The notes beneath the pieces were generated by a model, which saw only the letters and a list, made by a program, of their open reading frames with translations, searched no databases and was not told where the DNA came from. Of a DNA stretch of 49,947 nt, positions 1-8,591 are shown one piece after another (position 1 is the stretch's first letter; every line of letters begins with the position of its first letter). Source of the stretch: Chitinophagales bacterium (GTDB lineage: Bacteria; Bacteroidota; Bacteroidia; Chitinophagales; Chitinophagaceae); NCBI GenBank assembly GCA_020059395.1, contig JAGVCC010000351.1, positions 1 through 49,947 of the forward strand. The letters are read 5' to 3'. Position numbers and translations under genes: made by a program.

Positions 1-99
1 CGTCCAGACGTAACCCGTACCGCCGAACCGACAGCCAGAGCCCGGCTTGTAGTCTGTAAAATATGGGTACCATTTCCGCTGGTCGCTGTCCTCCCAATC
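1..99. repeat. 99-bp exact terminal overlap (copy 1; copy 2 at 49849..49947)
   Basis: cgtccagacgtaacccg...gtcctcccaatc is identical at both ends; consistent with a circular assembly overlap. Confidence 0.95.
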
Positions 100-366
100 A
101 AGCTCAGCACCATCAAGCAATGCTTGGTTAATAATATCAAGCATGTACATTGCGTTTACAGCTCGTTGCCTTGAATTAGTTGGCAAAGTGTAAGGAAGGT
201 CTGTTGGTAAATTCAACTCCTTACAAGCATCCTCATAGGACTTTACTCTTTCAAAAATTGATTGTTTAAAAAAAGAGGCTCCAAATTTTTGTATCAGCTC
301 TGCCCGGTCATTTTCTGAGGCTGATTTGTAAAGGCTTTTCAAGCCATCGGTAATTGATTGTTCCAT
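1..366 (-). CDS. DGR target protein 2, 5' part (continues across the contig junction to 49735)
   Basis: ATG at 366 (MEQSITDGLKSLYKSASENDRAELIQKFGASFFKQ...) stays in frame to base 1 and continues from 49848 to a TAA at 49735, about 159 aa in total; ends in a VR-bearing region. Confidence 0.88.
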   Translation of the reverse strand, partial: MEQSITDGLKSLYKSASENDRAELIQKFGASFFKQSIFERVKSYEDACKELNLPTDLPYTLPTNSRQRAVNAMYMLDIINQALLDGAELDWEDSDQRKWYPYFTDYKPGSGCRFGGTGYVWT

Positions 367-387
367 TTTTGTTTTTTTGGTTAATGG

Positions 388-1134
388 TTAAAACAGAAGT
401 ATCTGTCCTTTTTCGGTTGTTTGCAGTTTATCATGTTGGGGAGGATTATTTTCGGAAGAATTAAAGCTTTCTTTTAGCTTCTTGACAAAATGAGTTTCTC
501 CAGCACCTGTAATTGTTAGAAATGGCAGCCAGTGGGTTCCTATTAACTGCAGCTTTACATGATAGCTTTTATAATGCTCCATGCTTAGTGTATTCATCCA
601 AGCCGCCTCGCCTTTCATACAATTGATAAGCATATTCAGCACACACATTTTTATACAGGTAAGGTCATTGTCAGCTCCAAAAAAAGTTAATCGACGTTCT
701 TTTTTCGCCATGGCCAATAACATGCGGCCACTGCCACAAGCGCAGTCTGCAACAGTTTTTTCGGGTTCAAGTTTGTTGCCATGTGTTAATTCGGCCATCA
801 TATCACAAATTGGTTGCGGGGTAAAAAACTGGCCATTACGCCCATGGCTTACACAATCCATAAAAAGATCGCCCAGTGCATCATAAAACCCCTCTCCGTC
901 ATCATCACATGCATAGGACCATGCATCGAACATTTCACAAATCACAGGTGCAAGCTTTTCAGGAAACATTTTATTAAGCCTGTTTAATTCATCCTTCATT
1001 TGTTCTGCACAGTAAGGAGCCAACCGCCATAATGCAAAATCCAAAAAAGCATTAAAGGTGCTGTTGTAATCCTGTGCATAACTAAGTTGTTCAAAGAGCT
1101 TTCTAAATTTTGCGAGTGCTTCAGTTTTTAGCAT
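388..1134 (-). CDS. N-6 DNA methylase-like (HsdM-type SAM-binding) protein, catalytic motif not evident
   Basis: GRNGQFFTPQPICDMMAEL and motif I ADCACGSGRMLLAMAK; no NPP(Y/F) motif IV seen. Confidence 0.75.
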   Translation of the reverse strand: MLKTEALAKFRKLFEQLSYAQDYNSTFNAFLDFALWRLAPYCAEQMKDELNRLNKMFPEKLAPVICEMFDAWSYACDDDGEGFYDALGDLFMDCVSHGRNGQFFTPQPICDMMAELTHGNKLEPEKTVADCACGSGRMLLAMAKKERRLTFFGADNDLTCIKMCVLNMLINCMKGEAAWMNTLSMEHYKSYHVKLQLIGTHWLPFLTITGAGETHFVKKLKESFNSSENNPPQHDKLQTTEKGQILLF

Positions 1135-1217
1135 CGTTTTTTTTAGTGAAAGAAAAATTAAGTGCCACGCAGAAACAGATATTGTTCAAGTAATTTTTTA
1201 ATCGGCCGGCATTATTT

Positions 1218-1829
1218 TTATAAATTAGTTTCAGGATTAATTACTGGTAAATCAATAACAATAATCCCCTTAGCCTTCAATTCAAAAAAGCAATTTTTAC
1301 AAGCCGCCACATCATCCATGGCATCGTGGGCTCCTTCAAAGTCTTTTCCAAAAACACAGTTGTGCAGTTCCATAAGTGTTGGCCATTTTAAACCACGCTT
1401 GCCTGGCAGCTGGCAATACTTGGTTGTTTTCATCATGGTGCAAAACTTTATCATCCCTCGGCGGGGCTCAATACCGGCACGAATAAATTCAGCCCACAAA
1501 ACCCGGTGATCAAAATTTAGATTATGAGCTACCAATACATCAGCTTTCATTTTTGCTGACATAAATGCGTTGAGTTCAGTATCAATAGGGAAGCCTTCGT
1601 TAATACACCTCTGTGTGCTCATGTTGTTATCAGTAAAAAATGGTTCATTTGGTATTTCCCAACCATCGGGAAAAATCAGGTTTTGCCATTGTTCAAGCAC
1701 AGAGCCGTCTTCATCGCAAAGCATCCATGCTAATTGTGTTACCCGTGGCCAGTTGTCAATATCTTCATAACTGGCACTGTAGTCTTTTGGCTTACCGGTT
1801 GTTTCGGTGTCAAAAAATAAATACTTCAT
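1218..1829 (-). CDS. DEDDh 3'-5' exonuclease (DnaQ-like)
   Basis: N-terminal YLFFDTETTG; VAHNLNFDHRVL; GAHDAMDDVAAC. Confidence 0.9.
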   Translation of the reverse strand: MKYLFFDTETTGKPKDYSASYEDIDNWPRVTQLAWMLCDEDGSVLEQWQNLIFPDGWEIPNEPFFTDNNMSTQRCINEGFPIDTELNAFMSAKMKADVLVAHNLNFDHRVLWAEFIRAGIEPRRGMIKFCTMMKTTKYCQLPGKRGLKWPTLMELHNCVFGKDFEGAHDAMDDVAACKNCFFELKAKGIIVIDLPVINPETNL

Positions 1830-1840
1830 GATTGATTTTT

Positions 1841-2113
1841 TTATGGTAAAGTTTTAATGCGTTGAAAAATTGTTTGCAGTATGTAGCCTACATTAGCTTG
1901 TCCTGCTTCCAGTGTGCTCCATTCCTGCGCAGCATCCATAATTTTTAGTTCATTATTTTGTGTAAGCACACAGCCATAGCAGCGAAACAGTTCATTATGT
2001 GGTGTACTTTTTACAATGATGGGTTGCGGAAAATATATTGGTTGGTCAGGATGCTCAATAAGCATTTTAATATCACTCAATAGTTTCGAGTTGTAACTTT
2101 CGCTGTAATGCAT
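1841..2113 (-). CDS. hypothetical protein
   Basis: intact ORF in a minus-strand operon. Confidence 0.6.
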   Translation of the reverse strand: MHYSESYNSKLLSDIKMLIEHPDQPIYFPQPIIVKSTPHNELFRCYGCVLTQNNELKIMDAAQEWSTLEAGQANVGYILQTIFQRIKTLP

Positions 2114-2117
2114 TTGG

Positions 2118-3347
2118 TTAGTTTTGAATTATTTGGTACTCAATTTCCCCGCCTTCAAAATCGGGTCTTTCAATAAGCAACTGCAGGTCATTTTCATTGG
2201 CCCATTTTTCTATATCTGCAAGGGAATTTTTATCGAGATAAGAGGCGTCAAAGTGCAGCGTTTTTACTTCGCCAAGGCCTAATGCAGCAAGCTTTAAAGC
2301 CGCTATGTAAATGCCGCTGGATGAAAGCTGCTCTTTATTAAATGCAAAGCCATTGTAAGTAATTCCTTCATCGCTAAAACCAAAGCCATCAGGCATGGAT
2401 GCGTTTTTAATTACATCCAGTTTTTCTGCTTCAATACTTTTAACTGCTGCATCAGCAGCTTCTGCATCAGTTACGGCTTTATTGTATACGGCCTGCTGTG
2501 CAACTGCTTTGTTATTTTCTTCAATCAGAGCATTACTTTCTTTAATGGTATTAAGTTGTTGTTGTATAGCTGCCACATCGGTTTCGCTCTTAGGCTTATT
2601 AGCGGCTTCATCAAGCCAGGCTTCTAATTCAAACAGCTCACCATTAATAATGGCATTCTTTTGCTGGAGTGCTGTAATCTTTGCTTTCAGCTCTTCAATT
2701 TCAATTTCATTATCTGTAACAGCCTGCTGCTTTTGTGCCAATAAATCTGCCTTGCCTTTGTATATACTATTGTGGGCATCAATTCCGGCCAGCTCTTTTT
2801 CCAAATCTGCAGTGGGCAAAATCTCCTTTGAAAGTTTAGGATCTACAAAACCAAGTTTTGCTTTTTCTTCTACCACTTTTTTATTAGCCCAGGTTCTGTT
2901 TTCGTAAGCCTCTTTATACAGCTTATCTATTTCTGTAAAATCAATTCCTGTTAGTTTTTGCAATGCAGCTTTTTGTTTAGCTGGAGTGCTGTTTAAAAAA
3001 TCATCCACATCAAATACAGCAGGAAAATAATAGGTAGATAAATCCTTTGTGATAGCAGATTTAATATTACGTTCGCTTATAAATGTCAGCTTCTCTTTTT
3101 TGCCATCAAACTGCCAAACAAAACGTTCGCCGGTTGTTAACTCTAATTCTGAAAAGCCTTCCTTTTCTCCTTTCTTTAAAACCAGTTCTGGTTTATTACC
3201 TCTCAGCCTTTCTGGCAATGATTTTAAGAAAGAAGATTTGCCTTTGTTGTTACCACCGGTAATGATGGCCGTGCAGCCGTTAAAGTCTGCAGTAAGAGCT
3301 GCAACGGCTTTTAAATTTGAAACTGTTATTGATTTTATTTTTGCCAT
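2118..3347 (-). CDS. RecF/SMC-like ATP-binding protein
   Basis: Walker A GGNNKGKSSFLKSL followed by a coiled-coil-rich region. Confidence 0.8.
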   Translation of the reverse strand: MAKIKSITVSNLKAVAALTADFNGCTAIITGGNNKGKSSFLKSLPERLRGNKPELVLKKGEKEGFSELELTTGERFVWQFDGKKEKLTFISERNIKSAITKDLSTYYFPAVFDVDDFLNSTPAKQKAALQKLTGIDFTEIDKLYKEAYENRTWANKKVVEEKAKLGFVDPKLSKEILPTADLEKELAGIDAHNSIYKGKADLLAQKQQAVTDNEIEIEELKAKITALQQKNAIINGELFELEAWLDEAANKPKSETDVAAIQQQLNTIKESNALIEENNKAVAQQAVYNKAVTDAEAADAAVKSIEAEKLDVIKNASMPDGFGFSDEGITYNGFAFNKEQLSSSGIYIAALKLAALGLGEVKTLHFDASYLDKNSLADIEKWANENDLQLLIERPDFEGGEIEYQIIQN

Positions 3348-3356
3348 GATATATTA

Positions 3357-4310
3357 TTAAGCGTTAGATAATTTGGTTTGGGTTTCTTTTAAAAGCTTTT
3401 GCAGTTCGGGGTGAGCATCAACCGTTTCTTTATACTGCTTGTACACATCCAGCACATCAGATTTGGTTTTACATTTATCCATTCTTGCATACCAAAGGCC
3501 AGGTATTTCAATGGGTTTATCATCATGGCTGGAAATTGGCACAGCTGTCTGATGTGCAGGTTCAACTTTTATTTTCTCCAACTCCTCTGCAACTGCCTTA
3601 CTTATTTTATACTGCTGCCGCAATTGTGGAAGAGTTGTTATACCAAGGGCAATCTCATTGGTAATAAGAATACCCTGCGGAGTTTGTTCACCATCTTTTG
3701 TTCTGATATTTAACCAAGGGAGATCTGCTGCAGGAGGTTGTGTTTGTTGTGCAGCTGGTGCTGTACCATCACCATCATTATCTTCGCTTGCAGTGGTAAG
3801 GCCTAATGCACCAATTAATGTGTAGCGCTGTAAATAAGAAATGGCACTGGCTCTTGATTGTATTTCGTTTTTATTGCCGCTGCTGTCTTTTAAAGAAGAC
3901 ATGGTGGTGCGTTCTGTGTGGCCGTTGATATGGCTGATTATGCATGTGCATATCAGGCGTTCTCCATCTTCTGTAATTTCCCATCTTTTGCTAAGACCAT
4001 TATCGGCCATTGGTGTTTTAATAGCTTCATCAATTTCACCAAGCTCTGCATATTTATAACCAACAGTGCCACCCGATTTTGAAGTATAACCTACTTGCTT
4101 TTTTTTCTGAATAGCTGGCACATCTTTTTGAAAATTGCTCATTGCAGATAAGAAGGCTTTGTTAGATTGAGCAGCATCATAACGTTCTTTAAGGGCCAAA
4201 AGCTTTTCGATGTAATCAATATTAGCACCGGCCTGAATAGCAATTTGAATTAACCCTTGCGGACTATCGTCCGTTGTTTGTAAATCTTTTTGTTCTACAT
4301 TTGTATTCAT
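3357..4310 (-). CDS. erf: ERF-family single-strand annealing protein
   Basis: FQKDVPAIQKKKQVGYTSKSGGTVGYKYAELGEIDEAIKTPMADNGLSKRW. Confidence 0.85.
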   Translation of the reverse strand: MNTNVEQKDLQTTDDSPQGLIQIAIQAGANIDYIEKLLALKERYDAAQSNKAFLSAMSNFQKDVPAIQKKKQVGYTSKSGGTVGYKYAELGEIDEAIKTPMADNGLSKRWEITEDGERLICTCIISHINGHTERTTMSSLKDSSGNKNEIQSRASAISYLQRYTLIGALGLTTASEDNDGDGTAPAAQQTQPPAADLPWLNIRTKDGEQTPQGILITNEIALGITTLPQLRQQYKISKAVAEELEKIKVEPAHQTAVPISSHDDKPIEIPGLWYARMDKCKTKSDVLDVYKQYKETVDAHPELQKLLKETQTKLSNA

Positions 4311-4340
4311 CTTATTACTGTTTTACTTTTTTTAATTAAA

Positions 4341-4363
4341 CAGCCCGGCGCCACACCGGGCTG
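4341..4363. terminator. strong GC hairpin (cagcccgg/ccgggctg)
   Basis: 8-bp perfect stem; T-rich on the plus-strand side, weaker tail on the minus strand. Confidence 0.5.
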
Positions 4364-4782
4364 TTGCTTTTTTGGCTTTTCACCTTGTGGTTACTTCAGC
4401 TCATCAGGGGTGTCCTTTCTCATGCTTGACTTTTTTTTAGTGGTTAAATAATGTGAAGGATGTCCGCAGTTTATCCAAGAAGTTTGCCCTGGCGAATGCA
4501 AAACCCTCTCCCTTATTTCCGGCTGCGTTACCGTTAGCCGCATCCTTTACAAATAATTTATAGTCTTTCAGCGTTTTTTAATTCATTTAAAGTGCCGGTT
4601 TAGGTCCGGCAACCGGTTTGTATTTACTTGCATTTATCTGGGAGCTTTCCTCACCCTCAAATCAAGGCTGCAAGCCGCCCGCCGGTTGTTATTTACGCTT
4701 CCTTCCGGACACCTTTCCCGATTACAGACTTGCAGGCTTACCATGCTGTAACCTCTTTGCGTAGTCGGTAATCTCTTAAGCC

Positions 4783-5091
4783 TTACTCACCTGGCACATC
4801 CGGCACAATATCATCTGTGCCCTGTACCGATGTTTTCAGGCTTGCCAATGCTTCTTCCATTGCAGGTGTAACATTGCCTGCTGCAATAATGGCTTCTTCT
4901 AATGAAGCAAGCTTTGCAACAATCTCAGCTTTCGCTTTTTCGTTCTGTTCTTTTACGGCTGCTAATTCAGCCGCAAATTGTTCCTGGGTCATGTGTATTT
5001 GTTTTAATTGTGAAGAAACTTTTTTTAATACCTCCAGCACTTCAGTATTATTTGAAGTATGGTGGTGAGTGTGGTAATATTTATCAAACAT
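4783..5091 (-). CDS. small coiled-coil hypothetical protein with His-rich N-terminus
   Basis: MFDKYYHTHHHTSNNTEVLEVLKKVSSQLKQIHMTQEQFAAEL. Confidence 0.6.
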   Translation of the reverse strand: MFDKYYHTHHHTSNNTEVLEVLKKVSSQLKQIHMTQEQFAAELAAVKEQNEKAKAEIVAKLASLEEAIIAAGNVTPAMEEALASLKTSVQGTDDIVPDVPGE

Positions 5092-5120
5092 GATTATAAT
5101 TTTAAGCGATGAATAAATTT

Positions 5121-5154
5121 TAAAAAGTGCCCCCCTTTAGATAAAGGGCGGCAC
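5121..5154 (-). terminator. rho-independent terminator
   Basis: gtgccgccctttatctaaaggggggcac followed by TTTTT on the minus strand. Confidence 0.75.
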
Positions 5155-5197
5155 ACCCTAATAAAACCCTAAACCAGCAAAATTTTTATAAAGGCCC

Positions 5198-5503
5198 TCA
5201 TGTGGAAACATCAGGCCGGTTAACGATTGCTTGTGTGTGAAAAAATTCTTTCTTTAAAAAAACCAACACCTCTTTCATAAAAAAAAGTGTGTACATGCCT
5301 GCAACTATCCAGCTTGTAAGCAAAACCGCACATAAAAAAATGTAGGTTAATTCAAATGCGGCACGTAGTACAAATATTGTTGCACTGCATATTGCTGCTC
5401 CTTTACTGTTACAAATCTTAACCCCCGAGCCAGCGCCCATTCTTTTGCCCGGCGGTAAACCGGCAGTGCTTTTAATTGTGTTTTTATTATTAACATAACT
5501 CAT
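5198..5503 (-). CDS. membrane protein, hypothetical
   Basis: hydrophobic segment ELTYIFLCAVLLTSWIVAGMYTLFF. Confidence 0.55.
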   Translation of the reverse strand: MSYVNNKNTIKSTAGLPPGKRMGAGSGVKICNSKGAAICSATIFVLRAAFELTYIFLCAVLLTSWIVAGMYTLFFMKEVLVFLKKEFFHTQAIVNRPDVST

Positions 5504-5904
5504 TAGCTTACTTTTTGTAATTGTTGTTTGTGAAGGCTGTTTATAATAAAGGAGGCTTCTGTTTCAAGCTGGCGCCCACCCATTTTAGCGTTATGCAAAA
5601 AGTCACCAACCATTACTATTTTCATCAGGTCCATAAGCATAATCCAGTTATGTATATTGAAGTGGCTGATGCCAGTATGGCTTTGCTCAAAAACCCACTT
5701 TTCATTTTCCTGTCCTGGTTCTTCCGGATGGTACCCGTAACAGAACACACTATCGTTAGCTACGATTACTTTTATTTTTTCATTATAAAAACAAATTTGT
5801 CCTTTTCGTTCGCTTACAAAAAACCCATTGGATATTAAGTACTCTGCAAAAGCAGGAGCAAAAAATGGGTTGGCATAATAAACACCGTTGCTAAGAGTTG
5901 GCAT
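5503..5904 (-). CDS. hypothetical protein
   Basis: ORF; stop/start overlap with the neighbouring gene. Confidence 0.6.
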   Translation of the reverse strand: MPTLSNGVYYANPFFAPAFAEYLISNGFFVSERKGQICFYNEKIKVIVANDSVFCYGYHPEEPGQENEKWVFEQSHTGISHFNIHNWIMLMDLMKIVMVGDFLHNAKMGGRQLETEASFIINSLHKQQLQKVS

Positions 5905-6097
5905 TGTTTAACTTTTTACTGTGTATAAAAATGTTTCTTTGTTGCACAATAATGCTGTTGTTCTTTTTGAGATTTTTGGGAGGAGTAGAAACCCCTCCCG
6001 TAATCTTTTCAATCAGCATTGTAGCTTTTTGCAAGCCTGCTTCATGTAATGCTTTCAGGCTTAAAACTTCTTGTAATATTTCTTTATTAGTTGCCAC
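5891..6097 (-). CDS. hypothetical small protein
   Basis: ORF in operon. Confidence 0.45.
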   Translation of the reverse strand: MATNKEILQEVLSLKALHEAGLQKATMLIEKITGGVSTPPKNLKKNNSIIVQQRNIFIHSKKLNNANS

Positions 6098-6306
6098 TAT
6101 TTAATGGGCTTTATATTTATAATGCACGTATCGGAACTACTGCGGATATAGATATGCTTCTTTGTGCCCTGTGGTACCGAGTAACCAAGGCGCTGCAATT
6201 TTTTTACACTATACCAGCCAGCACGTAATTTTTTGGGCGGCGCAAAGCTGCAAAGCAGTGCTACGCAGGTTGCAGCTAAAAGCAGATGGAATAATTTCTT
6301 ATACAT
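6097..6306 (-). CDS. small secreted or membrane-anchored protein
   Basis: signal-like MYKKLFHLLLAATCVALLCSFAPPKK. Confidence 0.5.
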   Translation of the reverse strand: MYKKLFHLLLAATCVALLCSFAPPKKLRAGWYSVKKLQRLGYSVPQGTKKHIYIRSSSDTCIINIKPIK

Positions 6307-6324
6307 GTTGATGTGTTTATGGTT

Positions 6325-6540
6325 TTAAGCAGCCGTGTTTTCAAGGCTAAATAATTCAGCATCTGCTGTAATTCCGGTAATTGATTTTATAACCTCTACC
6401 GCTGCATATTTTGTTAGTACATCGCTATTTCTCTTAATAGCTTTTTTTACTGCAGCCTCCCCAACACCGAGTGCCGACGCTATGGCTATGCGAGCCTGTA
6501 CGTTGTCAATTTTTGGTAATACTTCAACTCTTAGTTTCAT
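6325..6540 (-). CDS. small DNA-binding (Cro-like?) protein, first gene leftward of the divergent switch
   Basis: MKLRVEVLPKIDNVQARIAIASALGVGEAAVKKAIKRNSDVLTKYAAVEVIKSI; internal ATG preferred over the upstream ORF start. Confidence 0.55.
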   Translation of the reverse strand: MKLRVEVLPKIDNVQARIAIASALGVGEAAVKKAIKRNSDVLTKYAAVEVIKSITGITADAELFSLENTAA

Positions 6541-6592
6541 CTTCTTTGATTTGCGGTTGTAACTTTTTTTACTACCTTTATGAAGACAAAAC

Positions 6593-6630
6593 AATGAAAC
6601 ATTTGTTTCATTTCAAAATTTTTTTGAAAC
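6593..6630. promoter_or_regulatory. operator region of the lysogeny switch
   Basis: perfect inverted repeat aatgaaac-attt-gtttcatt (6593-6612) and overlapping tttcaaaa-ttt-ttttgaaa between divergent regulator genes. Confidence 0.65.
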
Positions 6631-6656
6631 ATTTTTATCAAAAGTTATTAACATCT

Positions 6657-6938
6657 GTGGATAGCGAAGTAAAAGAGAGAAGGCTGAAGGCTGGTTTAAC
6701 ACAGCAAGAACTGTCTGAAAAGACGGGAATACCACGTGGTAGAATTAATGCTTGGGAACAGAGAGGCACTGTTCCAAGGGCTGATGACTATGCGCTCTTA
6801 ATGAAAGTATTTAAGGAAACAAAAGTTTCAAAAAAAGATAAAATCCTAAACCTGATTTTAGAAGAACCAGAGGCTGATTACAGTATTTTAATAAAAGTAA
6901 AATCAACTTATGTACAAAGATTTACCAGCTTACATTAA
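6657..6938 (+). CDS. XRE-family HTH regulator (cI-like), start uncertain (GTG 6657 or ATG 6594)
   Basis: VKERRLKAGLTQQELSEKTGIPRGRINAWEQRGTVPRADDYALLMKVF. Confidence 0.8.
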   Translation: MDSEVKERRLKAGLTQQELSEKTGIPRGRINAWEQRGTVPRADDYALLMKVFKETKVSKKDKILNLILEEPEADYSILIKVKSTYVQRFTSLH

Positions 6939-7146
6939 GGTTAACAGCAAAAAGGCGCAGGAATACCGCACCGAAATATTATTTGCTAACTGGGTAAACA
7001 ACCAGGTTATTTTAAACCGTTTGGCGAGACTGGAGGCTTCTTTAACAAAGGCTCCTTTGGAGAAGGTAAAACAAGAAATAGACCAAGAAGCCGAGCGTAT
7101 AGCGGCGGCTGGGTTGCAGGAACTTGAGGCTTTTTACGGGGAGTAG
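6910..7146 (+). CDS. hypothetical protein
   Basis: plus-strand ORF in the lysogeny block. Confidence 0.55.
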   Translation: MYKDLPAYIKVNSKKAQEYRTEILFANWVNNQVILNRLARLEASLTKAPLEKVKQEIDQEAERIAAAGLQELEAFYGE

Positions 7147-7226
7147 TTTTTTGTTGCTTAGTTTTGGGCATGGTAAAATTTATTAGGACGGTAAACCTAA
7201 TATATAAAAATTAAAGTAATTGTTAA

Positions 7227-7742
7227 ATGAAGCTTATTTTATTTTTCTTTTTAATGCTGCCATTAGCAGGCAATTCGCAAAACAATTGTGAGCATACTTT
7301 TATAGACAGCTCAGCCCTTAATAAAGCTGATATTTATAAACATGTAAGATTATGGGTATCAAAAATTTTCATTGATTCGAAAGACGCTATTGAACTGGAT
7401 GATAAAGAACTGGGCTCAATACTATGCAAAGGAAGGTTAGCTGTACCAGGAGCAAAAAATTTTATCGGAACAGCTGTTGGTAATGATTATATTTCTTTCA
7501 CACTAACCGTGGATATCAAAGATTTCAAGTACAGAATTGTTTTTAATGAATTAGTTCATAAAGCCGGCAATTACGATGGCGGTCGTTCAGGTGGTAGTTT
7601 ATGTAATGAAAAGCCTGCACATGGAGGCAGTATTGAATTTTCAAAAAAAAGGTGGCAAAAAGTTAAAGAGCAGTCTTCAGAAAAAATTGCAGAATTAATG
7701 CAGCAGCTTCAATCTTCCCTTAAAAACAAAGATAATTTCTAA
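7227..7742 (+). CDS. predicted secreted protein in the lysogeny block
   Basis: signal-like N-terminus MKLILFFFLMLPLAGNSQNNC. Confidence 0.65.
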   Translation: MKLILFFFLMLPLAGNSQNNCEHTFIDSSALNKADIYKHVRLWVSKIFIDSKDAIELDDKELGSILCKGRLAVPGAKNFIGTAVGNDYISFTLTVDIKDFKYRIVFNELVHKAGNYDGGRSGGSLCNEKPAHGGSIEFSKKRWQKVKEQSSEKIAELMQQLQSSLKNKDNF

Positions 7743-7997
7743 ATGCCAGAAGAACCAGTAAGTATAACAGAACTACAGGGTGCTAAAGCCATATTATACA
7801 TGATGTTTGCAATTGAAGCAAGATTGCAAGCTCAAACTGAATTGTTGATAGAAATGGCCGAAATTATCACTCAAAAAGATGCTGGAGTAATTACAAAAGA
7901 ATATGCCCAGAAAACTTTGGTGGAGCTAAAGAATATAAAAAACCGGTTTGTTGAAGACGACGATATATTAGCTTTTATAAACAACCTTAAAGCGTAA
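7743..7997 (+). CDS. hypothetical protein
   Basis: ORF directly following the secreted-protein gene. Confidence 0.55.
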   Translation: MPEEPVSITELQGAKAILYMMFAIEARLQAQTELLIEMAEIITQKDAGVITKEYAQKTLVELKNIKNRFVEDDDILAFINNLKA

Positions 7998-7998
7998 C

Positions 7999-8316
7999 AT
8001 GCAATTTATTGGGCAAAATGTAAAGTGGTACCGGGAGCACAAAAGGTTAACACAGCAGGAAGTAGCAGACACATTGAATACAACATTAGGTAGGGTTAAA
8101 ACATACGAGTCAGGCGCTGCAATACCACCAGTTGAAATACTTATCAATATTGCAACGTGGATTGATGTAAGCATAGATGCACTTATAAAAGTGAAACTTT
8201 CAGAAAAAAACTACCTGAAACTTAAGAAAGAAACAGAAAAAGAAAATTCTTTATTCAGTAAGTTAAAAGCTTTAGAACAAAGGGTTTGTGATTTAGAAAT
8301 GAAAATAAAAAAGTAA
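7999..8316 (+). CDS. XRE-family HTH regulator
   Basis: IGQNVKWYREHKRLTQQEVADTLNTTLGRVKTYESGAAIPPVEILINIATWIDVSIDALI. Confidence 0.8.
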   Translation: MQFIGQNVKWYREHKRLTQQEVADTLNTTLGRVKTYESGAAIPPVEILINIATWIDVSIDALIKVKLSEKNYLKLKKETEKENSLFSKLKALEQRVCDLEMKIKK

Positions 8317-8323
8317 CCCATTG

Positions 8324-8348
8324 CGTTCACATAAACGTTCACATAAAC
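8324..8348. repeat. tandem arm-type repeats of attP (related third copy at 8562..8580)
   Basis: cgttcacataaa repeated at 8324 and 8336; cgttcacacaa at 8562 on the other side of the attP core. Confidence 0.6.
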
Positions 8349-8436
8349 TAAAAAGATACACAACTTTTTGTAACACGAGCAAAATGAAATGCACTACTGG
8401 CGCAGGTTTCAACTTTCAAAAATCATCTCCTTCGTT

Positions 8437-8478
8437 CTACGGATCAGAAGGTTTTAGGTTTGAATCCTAACGCGGTCA
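8437..8478 (+). other. attP core resembling the 3' half of tRNA-Arg(ACG)
   Basis: ctacgga loop (anticodon ACG), tcaga, ttagg-tttgaat-cctaa T-arm, cgcggtc acceptor strand; no matching 5' half; adjacent to integrase. Confidence 0.75.
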
Positions 8479-8484
8479 CAAAAC

Positions 8485-8530
8485 AAAAATCACCAACTAC
8501 ATTGATTACAAATGTCTTTGGTGATTTTTT
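8485..8530. terminator. hairpin following attP
   Basis: aaaaatcaccaa ... ttggtgattttt inverted repeat with A/T tracts on both sides. Confidence 0.6.
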
Positions 8531-8591
8531 AACCAATCAGTCAAAGTAGCATTTTATTTAACGTTCACACAACCGTTAACAAAAGCTACTT

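Noticed and set aside
2395-2907. Long plus-strand ORF of 170 aa
   Set aside because: Antisense to the RecF/SMC-like ATPase; Ser/Ala/Leu-rich shadow frame.
8437-8478. Complete tRNA-Arg gene
   Set aside because: Only the anticodon loop to acceptor 3' half is present; treated as attP.
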